Assembly (NCBI RefSeq): GCF_049674955.1
Contig: NZ_CP187232.1
Location: 4,216,001-4,280,000 of the forward strand
DNA from: Sphaerisporangium viridialbum
GTDB taxonomy: Bacteria; Actinomycetota; Actinomycetes; Streptosporangiales; Streptosporangiaceae
DNA length: 64,000 nt
Direction of reading: 5' to 3'
Positions 7,792 through 16,195 of this stretch are shown here, piece by piece. Both the position numbers and the translations under genes were made by a program. The notes under the pieces were generated by a model. It was not told where the DNA came from, ran no database searches, and saw only the letters and a program-made list of their open reading frames with translations. Each line of letters opens with the position of its first letter. Position 1 is the first letter of the stretch.

Positions 7792-8724
7792 ATGCGACTT
7801 GGTGTCCTGGACATTGGTTCCAACACGGTGCACCTCCTGGTGGTGGACGCCCACAGGGGGGCGCAGCCGCTGCCGGCGTACTCGCACAAGGTCGAGCTGC
7901 GGCTCGCCGAGCACCTCCACGACGGGGACAAGCTGTCGCCCGGGGGCGAGCGCGAGCTGCTGCGCTTCGTCGAGGACTCGCTGCGCATCGCCGAGGACAA
8001 GGGCGTGGAGGACATCATGGCCTTCGCTACCTCGGCCGTGCGGGAGGCGATCAACGGCGAGGACGTCCTGACCCGCCTGCGGTCCGCGACCGGCGTGGAC
8101 GTCCAGGTGCTGTCCGGGCAGGACGAGGCGCGGCTGACCTTCCTCGCCGTGCGGCGCTGGTTCGGCTGGTCGTCCGGGCGGCTGCTGGTGCTGGACATCG
8201 GCGGTGGGTCCCTGGAGATCGCCTCGGGCATCGAGGAGGCGCCCGACGTGGCGGTCTCGCTCCCCCTCGGCGCGGGGCGGATGACGCGCCGGTGGTTCAG
8301 CGCAGACCCGCCTCCCCCCGAGGAGGTGCGCAGCATGCGCAGGCAGGTGCGCGCCGAGATCGGCAGGATCGTCGGCGACGTGGTGAAGTACGGCCGCGCG
8401 GACCACGCGGTGGCCACGTCCAAGACCTTCAAGCAGCTCGCCCGCATCGCCGGGGCCGCTCCGTCGGGCGAGGGGTCCTACGTCAAGCGGGTGCTGGGCC
8501 GCGACGACCTGTCGCGGTGGACCGAGCGCCTCGCCACGATGAGCAACACCCGGCGCGCCGCGCTGCCCGGGGTCTCGGCGGGGCGCGCGCCCCAGCTGCT
8601 CGCGGGCGCGGTCGTGGCCGAGGCCACGATGGACCTGTTCGACACCCGCGAGCTGGAGATCTGCCCGTGGGCGCTGCGCGAAGGCGTGATCCTGCGCCGC
8701 CTGGACGGCATGCCGGGGGCGTGA
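7792..8724 (+). CDS. Ppx/GppA family exopolyphosphatase or guanosine pentaphosphatase
   Basis: ASKHA-fold phosphatase of 310 residues, the short actinobacterial form lacking the C-terminal HD-like domains of E. coli Ppx. The phosphate-1 loop is at the N terminus (MRLGVLDIGSNTVHLLVVDA) and the phosphate-2 loop at LLVLDIGGGSLEIASG; FATSAVREAIN and VLSGQDEARLTFLAVRRW are also family signatures. It should hydrolyse inorganic polyphosphate or pppGpp; sequence does not separate these. The start ATG is fixed by the phosphate loop beginning at residue 4. Actinobacteria usually carry two such paralogues, and the other is not in this window. Confidence 0.93.
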   Translation: MRLGVLDIGSNTVHLLVVDAHRGAQPLPAYSHKVELRLAEHLHDGDKLSPGGERELLRFVEDSLRIAEDKGVEDIMAFATSAVREAINGEDVLTRLRSATGVDVQVLSGQDEARLTFLAVRRWFGWSSGRLLVLDIGGGSLEIASGIEEAPDVAVSLPLGAGRMTRRWFSADPPPPEEVRSMRRQVRAEIGRIVGDVVKYGRADHAVATSKTFKQLARIAGAAPSGEGSYVKRVLGRDDLSRWTERLATMSNTRRAALPGVSAGRAPQLLAGAVVAEATMDLFDTRELEICPWALREGVILRRLDGMPGA

Positions 8725-8889
8725 CCGCGCCCCGTCACCGTCGCCACGCCGGTCCCGCCGGGTGTGCCGAGCATCGTTCGTATGCAGGAGAATCAGTTCT
8801 TTCACCTGCGTAGAAGGAGTAGAAGGAAGTGTGAGCGCGCTCATCGAGGGCACGTGTCCCACCGCGACAACACAAGAGGAGGATGGGCG

Positions 8890-9381
8890 ATGATGGCGCT
8901 CATCGGCACGGCCTACACCATGCTGGCCGTTCTGATGCTCACGGGACTCGCCCTCATACTGATCGCGGTGATGACGCTGATCTGCCTGGCGTTGATGGCC
9001 TCGACCACGAGTCCCGAGCCGGAGTTCGGCGCGGTCGACCGGCAGGAAGGCCCCGCGACCGCCGAGGGCCGGCGAGAAGCGGCCGCCGACCGGCGAGAAG
9101 GTCCCTCGGCCGCGGCAGGCCGCGTGCGGGGCGTCCCGGCCGAGGGCCCTCCGGCCCAGCGGGAAGCTCTCCCGGCCCGGCGGGAAGCTCTCCCGGCCCG
9201 GCGGGAAGCTCTCCCGGCCCGGCGGGAAGCTCTCCCGGCCCGGCGTGACGGTCGCTCGGCGGGCGAGCGCGAGGCCGCGGCCCGTCCCGTCCAGGGCCGG
9301 TGTGAGGGCCGCCCGGTGGTGGGCCAGTGGGACGGCCGCGCGGCGGTCGTCAGGGGCGGGGGACAGCCGGGGGTGTGGTGA
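8890..9381 (+). CDS. Single-pass membrane protein with tandem REALPAR repeat
   Basis: Protein of 163 residues, unrecognised. Residues 1-40 form one long hydrophobic segment (ALIGTAYTMLAVLMLTGLAL, ILIAVMTLICLALMAS); the rest is a charged, disordered Arg/Glu/Ala/Pro/Gly tail. The tail contains four consecutive copies of the heptapeptide REALPAR, encoded by an exact 21-bp tandem repeat. The start ATG at 8890 follows AAGAGGAGG at 7 nt, a strong site. It is followed convergently by the helicase gene of the four-gene cluster. The tail is probably cytoplasmic, but topology cannot be decided from sequence. Confidence 0.6.
   Translation: MMALIGTAYTMLAVLMLTGLALILIAVMTLICLALMASTTSPEPEFGAVDRQEGPATAEGRREAAADRREGPSAAAGRVRGVPAEGPPAQREALPARREALPARREALPARREALPARRDGRSAGEREAAARPVQGRCEGRPVVGQWDGRAAVVRGGGQPGVW
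9161..9244 (+). repeat. Four exact copies of a 21-bp tandem repeat
   Basis: The unit GGGAAGCTCTCCCGGCCCGGC is repeated four times without a mismatch at 9161-9181, 9182-9202, 9203-9223 and 9224-9244, preceded by a partial copy. The unit length is a multiple of three, so copy-number change keeps the surrounding gene in frame. Confidence 0.95.
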
Positions 9382-9448
9382 CGCTCCTCCGCGCCGCTGG
9401 AGGCCCGCGTCGGCTTCGCGGCCGGCGCCCTGCCCGCCGAGCGGGTAT

Positions 9449-10759
9449 TCACCGGAGCGGTGCCGCCTCCACGCGGTGCTTGGACAGGTGGGCGAGCACC
9501 GCCTGGTTGGCCTCCCAGCCGTCGGGGAACTTCACAGGGACGTTCAGCTGCACCGTCTCGGACGACGGATGGGCGTCGAGCAGCTCGGGGATGCCCGCGC
9601 GGGCCACCACGACGCACGCGTGGCGGTGCCGCGAGGTGAGCACGCACAGCCGTCCGGACTCCAGGTGGAAGGCCGTCGCGTCCCTGCGCCCCGACAGCGG
9701 ATGCAGCACGATCGTCACGTCGTACTCCCGGCCCTGGAGGCGGTTGGCGGTGTCCACGGTCACGCCGGCGGGCAGTCCGGCGGCCTGGATCGCGGCCACC
9801 TGGTCGCGGTGCGCCGCGCCGATCGCGATGCGGTCGGGCGTGACCGGCCGCTCGCCCCGCTCGGAGAGCGTGACGGGCGCGCGCTGCAGCAGCCGCGCGG
9901 CCAGCACGGCCACGGCCTGGACGGCCTCGGCGTCGGTGCGCACCGTGTGGCGGCTCGGCAGCTCGTACAGCGCCCAGCCGGACGCCGCCGCCTCCTCCAG
10001 CGCGGCGTCGTACGCCGTGCGCATGCCGCCCACCCCGAACGACAGGCTCCGCTCGCCGGGCCGGGTGCCTGCCTTGAACCCGGTGTAGGGGTAGAAGGCC
10101 TCCGACACGACGGGCGCGGCCGAGGCGGGCAGCCTCCAGGACACCGGCAGCCGGTGCACGGGAAGGTCGGGGTTGTGCCGCAGGAGCACGGCCACCGCGC
10201 TCTGCAGCGGATCCCACGACAGGCCCGCCCAGCGGTCACCGTCCACGATCGAGAACGGGTCGAGCTGGCCGGGGTCGCCGACGAACAGCGCCCGCTCGAA
10301 CAGCCCCGCGATGCGCAGCAGCTTGTCCGAGCGCATCTGGTAGGCCTCGTCCACGATCGCCCACGGCCACTTGCGGTCGCCGATCCATGCCCACTTGTCG
10401 GCGGTGGCGACCACCACCGCCGGGTCGCCGAGATCGGGCAGCTTGGTGCCCACGCTCGCCTTGCCCACGACCCTCTGCGGCACGGCGTAGTCGGCGGCGG
10501 AGAGCCGGCCGATCGGCAGGGTGGGATGCTCGGCCGCCAGCCGGACGATCAGGTCGTCCACCTGCTCGTTCGTCTGGGCGATGATCATCAGGGGCTCGCC
10601 GGTGGCGGCCAGGTGCCCGGCGGCCCTGACCACCAGCGTGGACTTGCCCGCGCCCGGAGGCGAGTCGACGACCACGCCGCGGTGCCTGGGCAGGTCGGCG
10701 AGCACGGCGTCGACGACGGTGGCCGCCTCCACCGCCGGGGAGACGTCCTCGCCCGTCAT
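9449..10759 (-). CDS. SF1 (AAA_11/12, Upf1-like) helicase
   Basis: Helicase core of 436 residues with the SF1 motifs in order: motif I VVVDSPPGAGKSTLV (residues ~30-43), motif Ia IIAQTNEQVDDLI, motif II AIVDEAYQM, motif III LFVGDPGQLDPF, motif V GVTVDTANRLQGREYDVTIV and motif VI CVLTSRHRHACVVV. The motif II variant DEAY is unusual. There is little sequence before motif I, so the accessory N-terminal or 1B region of Upf1-like helicases is short or supplied by another protein. It is the last gene of a minus-strand cluster with a RecB-like nuclease; the preceding gene stops 55 nt upstream. ATG 10759 lacks a clear ribosome binding site. Confidence 0.85.
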   Translation of the reverse strand: MTGEDVSPAVEAATVVDAVLADLPRHRGVVVDSPPGAGKSTLVVRAAGHLAATGEPLMIIAQTNEQVDDLIVRLAAEHPTLPIGRLSAADYAVPQRVVGKASVGTKLPDLGDPAVVVATADKWAWIGDRKWPWAIVDEAYQMRSDKLLRIAGLFERALFVGDPGQLDPFSIVDGDRWAGLSWDPLQSAVAVLLRHNPDLPVHRLPVSWRLPASAAPVVSEAFYPYTGFKAGTRPGERSLSFGVGGMRTAYDAALEEAAASGWALYELPSRHTVRTDAEAVQAVAVLAARLLQRAPVTLSERGERPVTPDRIAIGAAHRDQVAAIQAAGLPAGVTVDTANRLQGREYDVTIVLHPLSGRRDATAFHLESGRLCVLTSRHRHACVVVARAGIPELLDAHPSSETVQLNVPVKFPDGWEANQAVLAHLSKHRVEAAPLR

Positions 10760-10814
10760 GGGCGCCGCCGGGTGCGGCGCGGTCCGCGCGCGTCCGTACC
10801 GGCTCCTCGTGATC

Positions 10815-12281
10815 TCATGACCACTCCTCCTCCGGCTCCTCCGCCGGTACGTGCTCGGGCGGGGGACCGCCGTGCGTCCACGGGGTGTCCTCGGGCGCGG
10901 GCAGGCTCGGCGGGGGCTGGAACTCGTCGGTGAGGGCCGCGTAGCAGACCCGCTCGCCGACCTCCGGCACAGCGCCCGGCGTCGCCGCCTTGCCGCGGCC
11001 CATCCCCTTGACGATCTTCAACGTGACGTGCTCGCCGGCGATCTCGACGACCTCCGCCTGCTGGCCGCGCCGCTCGGGCGTGCCGAGCCGGGCGCCGGGC
11101 GCGAGCCGTACCGGATCGCTCGTGCGCACGGTGAGCAGCGGCCTGAGCTTGCGCCCCCGGCCCTCGCCCTCGGTGTGGTCGGGATCGGTGGCGAGCACCG
11201 TGCCGGCGAAGGCCTCGCCGGTCAGGCGGTACGCGGCCATGACCAGGGGATCGTCGTAGGCCCGCTGGGCGTCGTAGGAGGCCCGCGCGCGTTCCATGCG
11301 GGCCAGCCGCGACGCGGCGCCGACCGCGCTGTCCCGCTTCGGCTGGGGAGGGCCTCCCTCGGCGAGCTGGGCGGCGAAGTTGGTGAAGGACGCCCGGTCC
11401 GCCTCCCACCGCGCCGCGGCGCCCGGCCCGGCGGGCAGCGTGCCGAGCAGCTCGACGGCCCGCCACATCAGCCGCCAGGTGGGTTCGAGCTGGGAGCGCA
11501 CCGCCTCGCCGACCCGGGCCGCCGCTCGCTCGCCGCGCGTCTCCTCGTACGCCCGGATGGCGGGCGCGAGCACCTCGGTGTCGAAGCCGGGGTCGGTGGC
11601 GGGCCCGGCGGGCGGCCAGATCAGGGGGTCCTCCGCCTCCCTGGCGGCGCTCGCGCCGCTCATGCCCGGGGCCGGGTCGATCCAGCTCACCAGGGATGCG
11701 AGGTTCGCGTCCTCCAGCGCGCTCTGCCCGGTCGCCCAGTGCAGGGAGAGCGCCTCGGTGGCCGCGAGCAGCAGGGACGAGCCGGGGTACTGCGCCCGCT
11801 GGGCCAGGAAGGTCAGCCACCGGCCGAGCACCGGCACAGACGGGTGCACGGCGTACGGCCCCTCGGCGCGGCGGAAGCGGGTCGAGCGCCCGAGCATGTG
11901 CACGAAGGCGACGGCGCCGCGGTTGGGCACGATCAGCTGCGGGGCGTCCACGCAGCGCTCGTACGGCTCCGCGCCGCGCCGCTCGACCGTCTCCGTGGCC
12001 TTCTGCAGGCCCTCGACGTACGGCAGGAGGATCTCGGCCAGCTCGGCGGTGAAGGCGAACCGCAGGTCGCGGTCGCGCGGCTGGGGCACCACGAGCAGCC
12101 GGGGATGGGCGGGATCGGTGCCCGCCATCGCGGCCAGCGGCGCCGCCGCCTCACCCGCCAGCCGGAGCGGGATGAACACCATGGGCCGCTCGGACAGGTG
12201 GCAGTGGCGCACGGTCGCGAGCCTGCGCGCCGTGCCGGTCTGGACGGCGCGCAGGCGGGCGAGCGCGGCGAGCGTGCTCAC
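10815..12281 (-). CDS. Conserved hypothetical protein of the nuclease-helicase cluster
   Basis: Protein of 488 residues that I do not recognise. The N-terminal 370 residues are mixed alpha/beta with many Arg and Ala helices (MERARASYDAQRAYDDP). Residues ~385-450 look like a small beta barrel (LRPLLTVRTSDPVRLAPGAR, LGTPERRGQQAEVVEIAG, VTLKIVKGMGRGK). The last 40 residues are acidic and Pro-rich. Short beta-barrel inserts of this style occur in the stalk/1B part of Upf1-like helicases, and the next gene encodes a helicase core lacking a long N terminus, so the two may form a split enzyme; this is inference only. Start GTG 12281, 40 nt after the nuclease stop. Confidence 0.6.
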   Translation of the reverse strand: MSTLAALARLRAVQTGTARRLATVRHCHLSERPMVFIPLRLAGEAAAPLAAMAGTDPAHPRLLVVPQPRDRDLRFAFTAELAEILLPYVEGLQKATETVERRGAEPYERCVDAPQLIVPNRGAVAFVHMLGRSTRFRRAEGPYAVHPSVPVLGRWLTFLAQRAQYPGSSLLLAATEALSLHWATGQSALEDANLASLVSWIDPAPGMSGASAAREAEDPLIWPPAGPATDPGFDTEVLAPAIRAYEETRGERAAARVGEAVRSQLEPTWRLMWRAVELLGTLPAGPGAAARWEADRASFTNFAAQLAEGGPPQPKRDSAVGAASRLARMERARASYDAQRAYDDPLVMAAYRLTGEAFAGTVLATDPDHTEGEGRGRKLRPLLTVRTSDPVRLAPGARLGTPERRGQQAEVVEIAGEHVTLKIVKGMGRGKAATPGAVPEVGERVCYAALTDEFQPPPSLPAPEDTPWTHGGPPPEHVPAEEPEEEWS

Positions 12282-12321
12282 GACACCCCCGTGAGTCTCG
12301 GATCTTCATGGACGGGCGTGC

Positions 12322-13431
12322 TCACGAGACCTCCGCGTAGAGGCGGTCGGCGAGGCGGAGCAGGCGGGCGATCTCCTCCTGGCCCTCGCCGGGGGTGAGC
12401 GAGCCGTCGGCGAGGCCCAGCGCCTCGGTCACGGTCGCCACCCCGCCGAGCGCGTCGCGGACCTGGCGTCCCAGCAGGTCGGTGGAGCCACCGGCCGCGG
12501 CCTCGTCCCTGCAGAAGAAGCACAGGTCGCAGGTCGACAGGCAGTCGGGCGCGTACCGGGCGTCGACGCCGCGCACCGCGTCACGCAGCTCGGCCACCGG
12601 GCGGGTCGGCACTCCCTCGGAGTCGCGCGCCAGGTCGAAGGTCAGCCCGGGCTCCAGCGCGTCCACGATCGCGCCGACCCGGGTCATGCGGGCGAGCTGC
12701 CTCCTGAGCACGGCGAGCTCCCTGCGCACGTCCACCAGCGTGGCGGCCGGGCGGTTCGCGAAGTTCTCCGGGCACACCAGCACGACGTCGTGGGACACCC
12801 GCTCCGGGTCGTGGCCGAGCTCCGCGAGGAGGTTCCTCAGCGCCAGCACGTACACGGCGGCCTGGCGGGCCGCCGCCGCGACCTTGTCCGGCTCGGCCTG
12901 CCCGTCGACGACGGCGAACGACTTGATCTCCACGATGTGGAACCGCCCGCCCAGCCGGAACGTCACGACGTCCGGCTCCAGGTAGGAGCTGTGGCCCGCG
13001 ATGTCCAGCCGCAGCAGCGGGTGGTCGTAGAGCGTGCCCGCGTCGTCGCCGTCACGGGCCGCGGCGTCGATGAGCCTGCGGGTGTGGGAGTGGCGCAGGT
13101 GCGCGGACGGGTTGCCGCCGATGTCGCCGAGGTCGGTGTACGCCGCGAGCGGGATCGGCAGGCCGAGGAGCTCGCGCAGCAGCCTCAGCAGCTCGGCGCA
13201 GCCGCTCTCCTTGACCAGCGCCTCGAAGACGTTGCCCCGGCTGATGGCGAAGGGCGACTGGCCGAACGGGGCGGGAAAGCCCAGATGGGTGGCCGTGGCG
13301 TCCTTGTCGATGCCGGCGGCGTCCAGCACGGCGCGGCGGGCGCACCCGGGGTTGGCCGCCAGGGCGGCGATGGCCCGGGCGTCGTGGGGGCGCGGCGGCA
13401 CCGGGCCGCGCAGCCGGTCGAGTCGGTCCAC
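12322..13431 (-). CDS. RecB/Cas4-like PD-(D/E)XK nuclease with four-Cys cluster
   Basis: Predicted DNA nuclease of 369 residues. The RecB-family active site can be read in order: Glu70 (ISRGNVFEALV), Asp154 (SSYLEPDVVTF), Glu168-x-Lys170 (FHIVEIKSF) and the motif-QxxxY Gln190 (ARQAAVYVLAL). Near the C terminus are four closely spaced cysteines, C297-x3-C301-x2-C304-x2-C307 (CLSTCDLCFFC), the kind of ligand set that holds an Fe-S cluster in AddB and Cas4. GTG 13431 is chosen because GAGAGAGG is 6 nt upstream and it begins one base after the preceding stop; an open frame extends upstream but overlaps that gene. It is translationally coupled within the helicase cluster. Confidence 0.85.
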   Translation of the reverse strand: MDRLDRLRGPVPPRPHDARAIAALAANPGCARRAVLDAAGIDKDATATHLGFPAPFGQSPFAISRGNVFEALVKESGCAELLRLLRELLGLPIPLAAYTDLGDIGGNPSAHLRHSHTRRLIDAAARDGDDAGTLYDHPLLRLDIAGHSSYLEPDVVTFRLGGRFHIVEIKSFAVVDGQAEPDKVAAAARQAAVYVLALRNLLAELGHDPERVSHDVVLVCPENFANRPAATLVDVRRELAVLRRQLARMTRVGAIVDALEPGLTFDLARDSEGVPTRPVAELRDAVRGVDARYAPDCLSTCDLCFFCRDEAAAGGSTDLLGRQVRDALGGVATVTEALGLADGSLTPGEGQEEIARLLRLADRLYAEVS

Positions 13432-13432
13432 C

Positions 13433-14227
13433 TCACGCCTCTCTCTGGGCCAGTGCCAGCACGGTGCCGCCGAACAGGCGCTCGGCGTCGCGCAGCCGGT
13501 CGCGCGCGCGGCCGGCGATCTCGGCGCGGGCCGCCGCGTCGGCGGCGGCGTGCACCTCCAGCTCCGCGCGGGCCGCCTTGACCACGAGCGCGGGGTCGGG
13601 CGCGGCGCCCGGGACGTTCTGCGCCAGCCGCGACAGCAGCCGCTGCGCGCTCGGCGGGGTCGGCTCACCGGTCTCCGCCAGCCGCATGATGTGCCCGGCC
13701 ACGCGGATCGCGGTGGTCAGGAAGTCGACGCGGGGGCTCAGCGGCCCGACGACCCGCTGCTCCAGCGGCCAGGTGCTGACCGCCAGCAGCCCCCGGGAGG
13801 CGGAGAGCCGGTCGGTCAGCGCGGCGCACAGGTAGTACGGCCGGGCGAACGGCGAGGTGCGGAAGGACCGCTCCTCGTCCCTGCGCAGGGAGGTGAGCTG
13901 GGTGCCCTTGAGCGAGCCCGCGCGCAGGGCCCCGTGCACCGCCACGATCATCTTGGCGGCGGCGGGCACGCCGAGCAGGGTGAGCGCCTGGTGGACCTGC
14001 TCGCGGACGGGGAGCAGCGAGCCGGGCGGCGGCTCGTCCTCCTCCTCGCGGGCGGGATCGTGGGCGGGCTCGTGGGCGGCGAGCGCGAGGTCCCACGCCC
14101 GCTCGGCCCTTCGCAGCTCGGCGCGCAGCGACCTGGCGAGGGCGCTCTCGCGGGCCCGCATGGCCTGCCGGATCTCACCGCGCAGCGCGTTGATGCGCTC
14201 CTCGAGATCGTCCAGCGATTCACTCAC
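13433..14227 (-). CDS. Putative coiled-coil/winged-helix protein, first gene of nuclease-helicase cluster
   Basis: Protein of 264 residues with no family I can name. Residues ~5-45 form an Arg/Glu-rich coiled coil (DDLEERINALRGEIRQAM). Residues ~75-140 have a pattern compatible with a winged helix (REQVHQALTLLGVPAAAKMI, then TQLTSLRRDEERSF and PYYLCAALTDRLSA). A helical segment and an Ala/Arg-rich coiled coil follow. GTG 14227 is favoured because it opens the conserved-looking coiled coil, though its ribosome binding site is weak. Its stop is one base from the start of the nuclease gene, which argues for obligate co-expression. A DNA-binding or adaptor role is inferred from this setting only. 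Confidence 0.6.
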   Translation of the reverse strand: MSESLDDLEERINALRGEIRQAMRARESALARSLRAELRRAERAWDLALAAHEPAHDPAREEEDEPPPGSLLPVREQVHQALTLLGVPAAAKMIVAVHGALRAGSLKGTQLTSLRRDEERSFRTSPFARPYYLCAALTDRLSASRGLLAVSTWPLEQRVVGPLSPRVDFLTTAIRVAGHIMRLAETGEPTPPSAQRLLSRLAQNVPGAAPDPALVVKAARAELEVHAAADAAARAEIAGRARDRLRDAERLFGGTVLALAQREA

Positions 14228-14332
14228 GCCCGGAGCGTACCAACAGTTCCCTTGAGTTCCAGTGATTTCCAGTTGTTCGCGCGGCGCGGCGTGTACAGGA
14301 CTCGCGGGATCCACGACGGCCGGGCACGTGGG

Positions 14333-16030
14333 TCAGCTCAGGGGCCTGAAGTGCGTGCCCGGCCGGTCCTCGCCGATCACGGTGCCCACGCACCGGTAGA
14401 TCCGGACGCCCTCCTTGAAGGCCTCCGGGGTCGGTGGCAGCACCAAGATCCTCCACTTGGCCGGAGCGATCGCCTTGGCGTCCCCGTACCTCGACTGGAT
14501 GAGGACCGGCATCGAACAGAGCTTCTTGACCGTCGGATGGCCTTGGAGGTCGTTCATGTCGTAGGTGATCGTGTCCACGGGCAGCGGGGCCACGGCGAAG
14601 GTCTCCCACGAGTGGGTCTCCTCGCAGCCGCGCCTCTTGACCGACACCGACCCCGTGGTCACGACGATGCCGCCCCAGCACTCGGCCTCCTGCCCGCACG
14701 CGGCGTTCGCGCCCGCGATGGACGCGGCCGGGCAGTTCTGCATGGTGGTCTTGACCGCGCCCACGTCCGAGGCGCGGTCGGACGGGACCGACAGCGCGGG
14801 GCCGCTCCCGCTCGGGGCGGTCGTCACGCCGACGATCCCGGGAACCTGGCCCTCGTGGAGCATGATCGCGGTGCCGATCACCAGCAGCAGCGCGAACACG
14901 CCCGCGACCACGACGTACATCCCCGCCTGTGAGGAGGGCCTCGGCGGCTCGGGAGGCCGCGTGGCGGACACCGCCCGCAGGGCCCGCCCGTCCGGGCCGG
15001 TCGCGGCGGCCCGCCCGCCGTGCGTCGGCTGCCCTCCCGGCCCGTCGAGCCGCCCGCCCGGCCCGTTGGGAGGCGACGGCCTGGACGGCCCGGACGGCCG
15101 CGAGGCGGGACGCGACGGAGCGGAATGCCCGGCGGGCACGGCGCGGGACGGCCCGGCGGGCGCCCCTGGCACCGATGGCACGGCCCCGGAGGGCGGGACG
15201 GGGAGCGCGGACGCCGGAAGGGACGACAGCGCGTCCCTCAGGGCGGCGGCCGAGGGGATGCGGTCGCGGGGATCGGTGGCCATCCCCGCCCGCAGGACGG
15301 CGGTCAGCGCCGCGGGCACTCCGGGGATCTCCGGGATCGGCCGGCGGTGCAGCGCCATGATCATCGCGATGTTCACCACCCCGCTCTCGGGGAAGCGCGG
15401 CGGCCGCCCGTTGAGCAGGGCGTACAGCGTCGCCGACAGCGAGTACACGTCTCCGGCCGGGCTCGGCTCGGCCAGCTCGAACGCCTCGGGCGGCCCGAAG
15501 GCCGGGGTGAGCGACTCGCGCGTGACCGACATGTCGCCCTCGGCGTGCGCGCTGGTGGCCAGCCCGAAGTCCGACAGCGCCACCATGCCGTACCCGTTGA
15601 CCAGGATGTTGGCCGGCTTCACGTCGCGGTGCAGCACGCCCGCCGCGTGCGCCGCCGCCAGCGCGTCGGCGACGCGCACGCCGATGTCGCGCACCTCGCC
15701 CGGGCTCAGTGGGCCCTCCTCGCGCAGCCGGTCGGCCAGCGACCCGCCGGGGCACAACTCCAGCACCATGTACGGGCGGCCGTCGCCGAGCACGCCCGCG
15801 TCGTACACGTCGGCCACGTGGGGATGACCGGACAGGGCGCCCGCCGAGGTGACCTCCCGCATGAACCGCCGCCGGTCGCGCTCGGACACCAGCACGCGGT
15901 TGTCGACCTTGAGGGCGACCTCGCGGCGCACGGCGAGCTGCCGGGCGCGGTAGACCACGCCGAAACCGCCCTGCCCGAGGATCCCGAGCACCTCGTAGCC
16001 CGGCACCTCCGGCGCTCCAGGCTCGGTCAC
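14333..16030 (-). CDS. Transmembrane Ser/Thr protein kinase (PknB-type) with Cys-rich sensor
   Basis: Receptor kinase of 565 residues. The kinase domain (residues ~12-270) is complete: P-loop GILGQGGFGVVYRA, Lys41 in VALKVD, HRDVKPANILV catalytic loop, SDFGLA metal-binding motif, GPPEAFE in the activation segment. A long Pro/Ser/Gly juxtamembrane linker leads to one membrane helix (MYVVVAGVFALLLVIGTAIML) and a ~150-residue outer domain with at least six Cys (CPAASIAGANAACGQEAECW and others), likely disulfide-bonded and sensory. GTG 16030 is set by GGAGGTGGAAGG immediately upstream. It is upstream of the nuclease-helicase cluster on the same strand, 105 nt away, and divergent from a TetR gene. 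Confidence 0.93.
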   Translation of the reverse strand: MTEPGAPEVPGYEVLGILGQGGFGVVYRARQLAVRREVALKVDNRVLVSERDRRRFMREVTSAGALSGHPHVADVYDAGVLGDGRPYMVLELCPGGSLADRLREEGPLSPGEVRDIGVRVADALAAAHAAGVLHRDVKPANILVNGYGMVALSDFGLATSAHAEGDMSVTRESLTPAFGPPEAFELAEPSPAGDVYSLSATLYALLNGRPPRFPESGVVNIAMIMALHRRPIPEIPGVPAALTAVLRAGMATDPRDRIPSAAALRDALSSLPASALPVPPSGAVPSVPGAPAGPSRAVPAGHSAPSRPASRPSGPSRPSPPNGPGGRLDGPGGQPTHGGRAAATGPDGRALRAVSATRPPEPPRPSSQAGMYVVVAGVFALLLVIGTAIMLHEGQVPGIVGVTTAPSGSGPALSVPSDRASDVGAVKTTMQNCPAASIAGANAACGQEAECWGGIVVTTGSVSVKRRGCEETHSWETFAVAPLPVDTITYDMNDLQGHPTVKKLCSMPVLIQSRYGDAKAIAPAKWRILVLPPTPEAFKEGVRIYRCVGTVIGEDRPGTHFRPLS

Positions 16031-16195
16031 CCTTCCACCTCCATCGCGGCACGCGAGCGGCACATTACCGGAACGGTCCGCCGGTATATCGGCATAGATC
16101 ACACTTTCGCGTTGATCGGGTGGTGATCAGGGAAAGAAGGCACCTGATCCGGCGACAGCGGTACGTGACCGTGAAGTACCCCTATGCTGTCCTGC

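Noticed and set aside
9161..9244. Possible CRISPR array
   Set aside because: The 21-bp units are directly joined with no spacers and lie inside a reading frame.
8883..9248. Overlapping frame with (GSSPGPA)n repeats
   Set aside because: It looks like a linker but is the +2 frame of the 21-bp repeat; the frame with a membrane segment and a strong ribosome binding site is preferred.
12322..13668. Longer, 448-residue version of the nuclease
   Set aside because: The extra 79 codons overlap the preceding gene and are Arg/Pro/Ala-rich; GTG 13431 has a good ribosome binding site.
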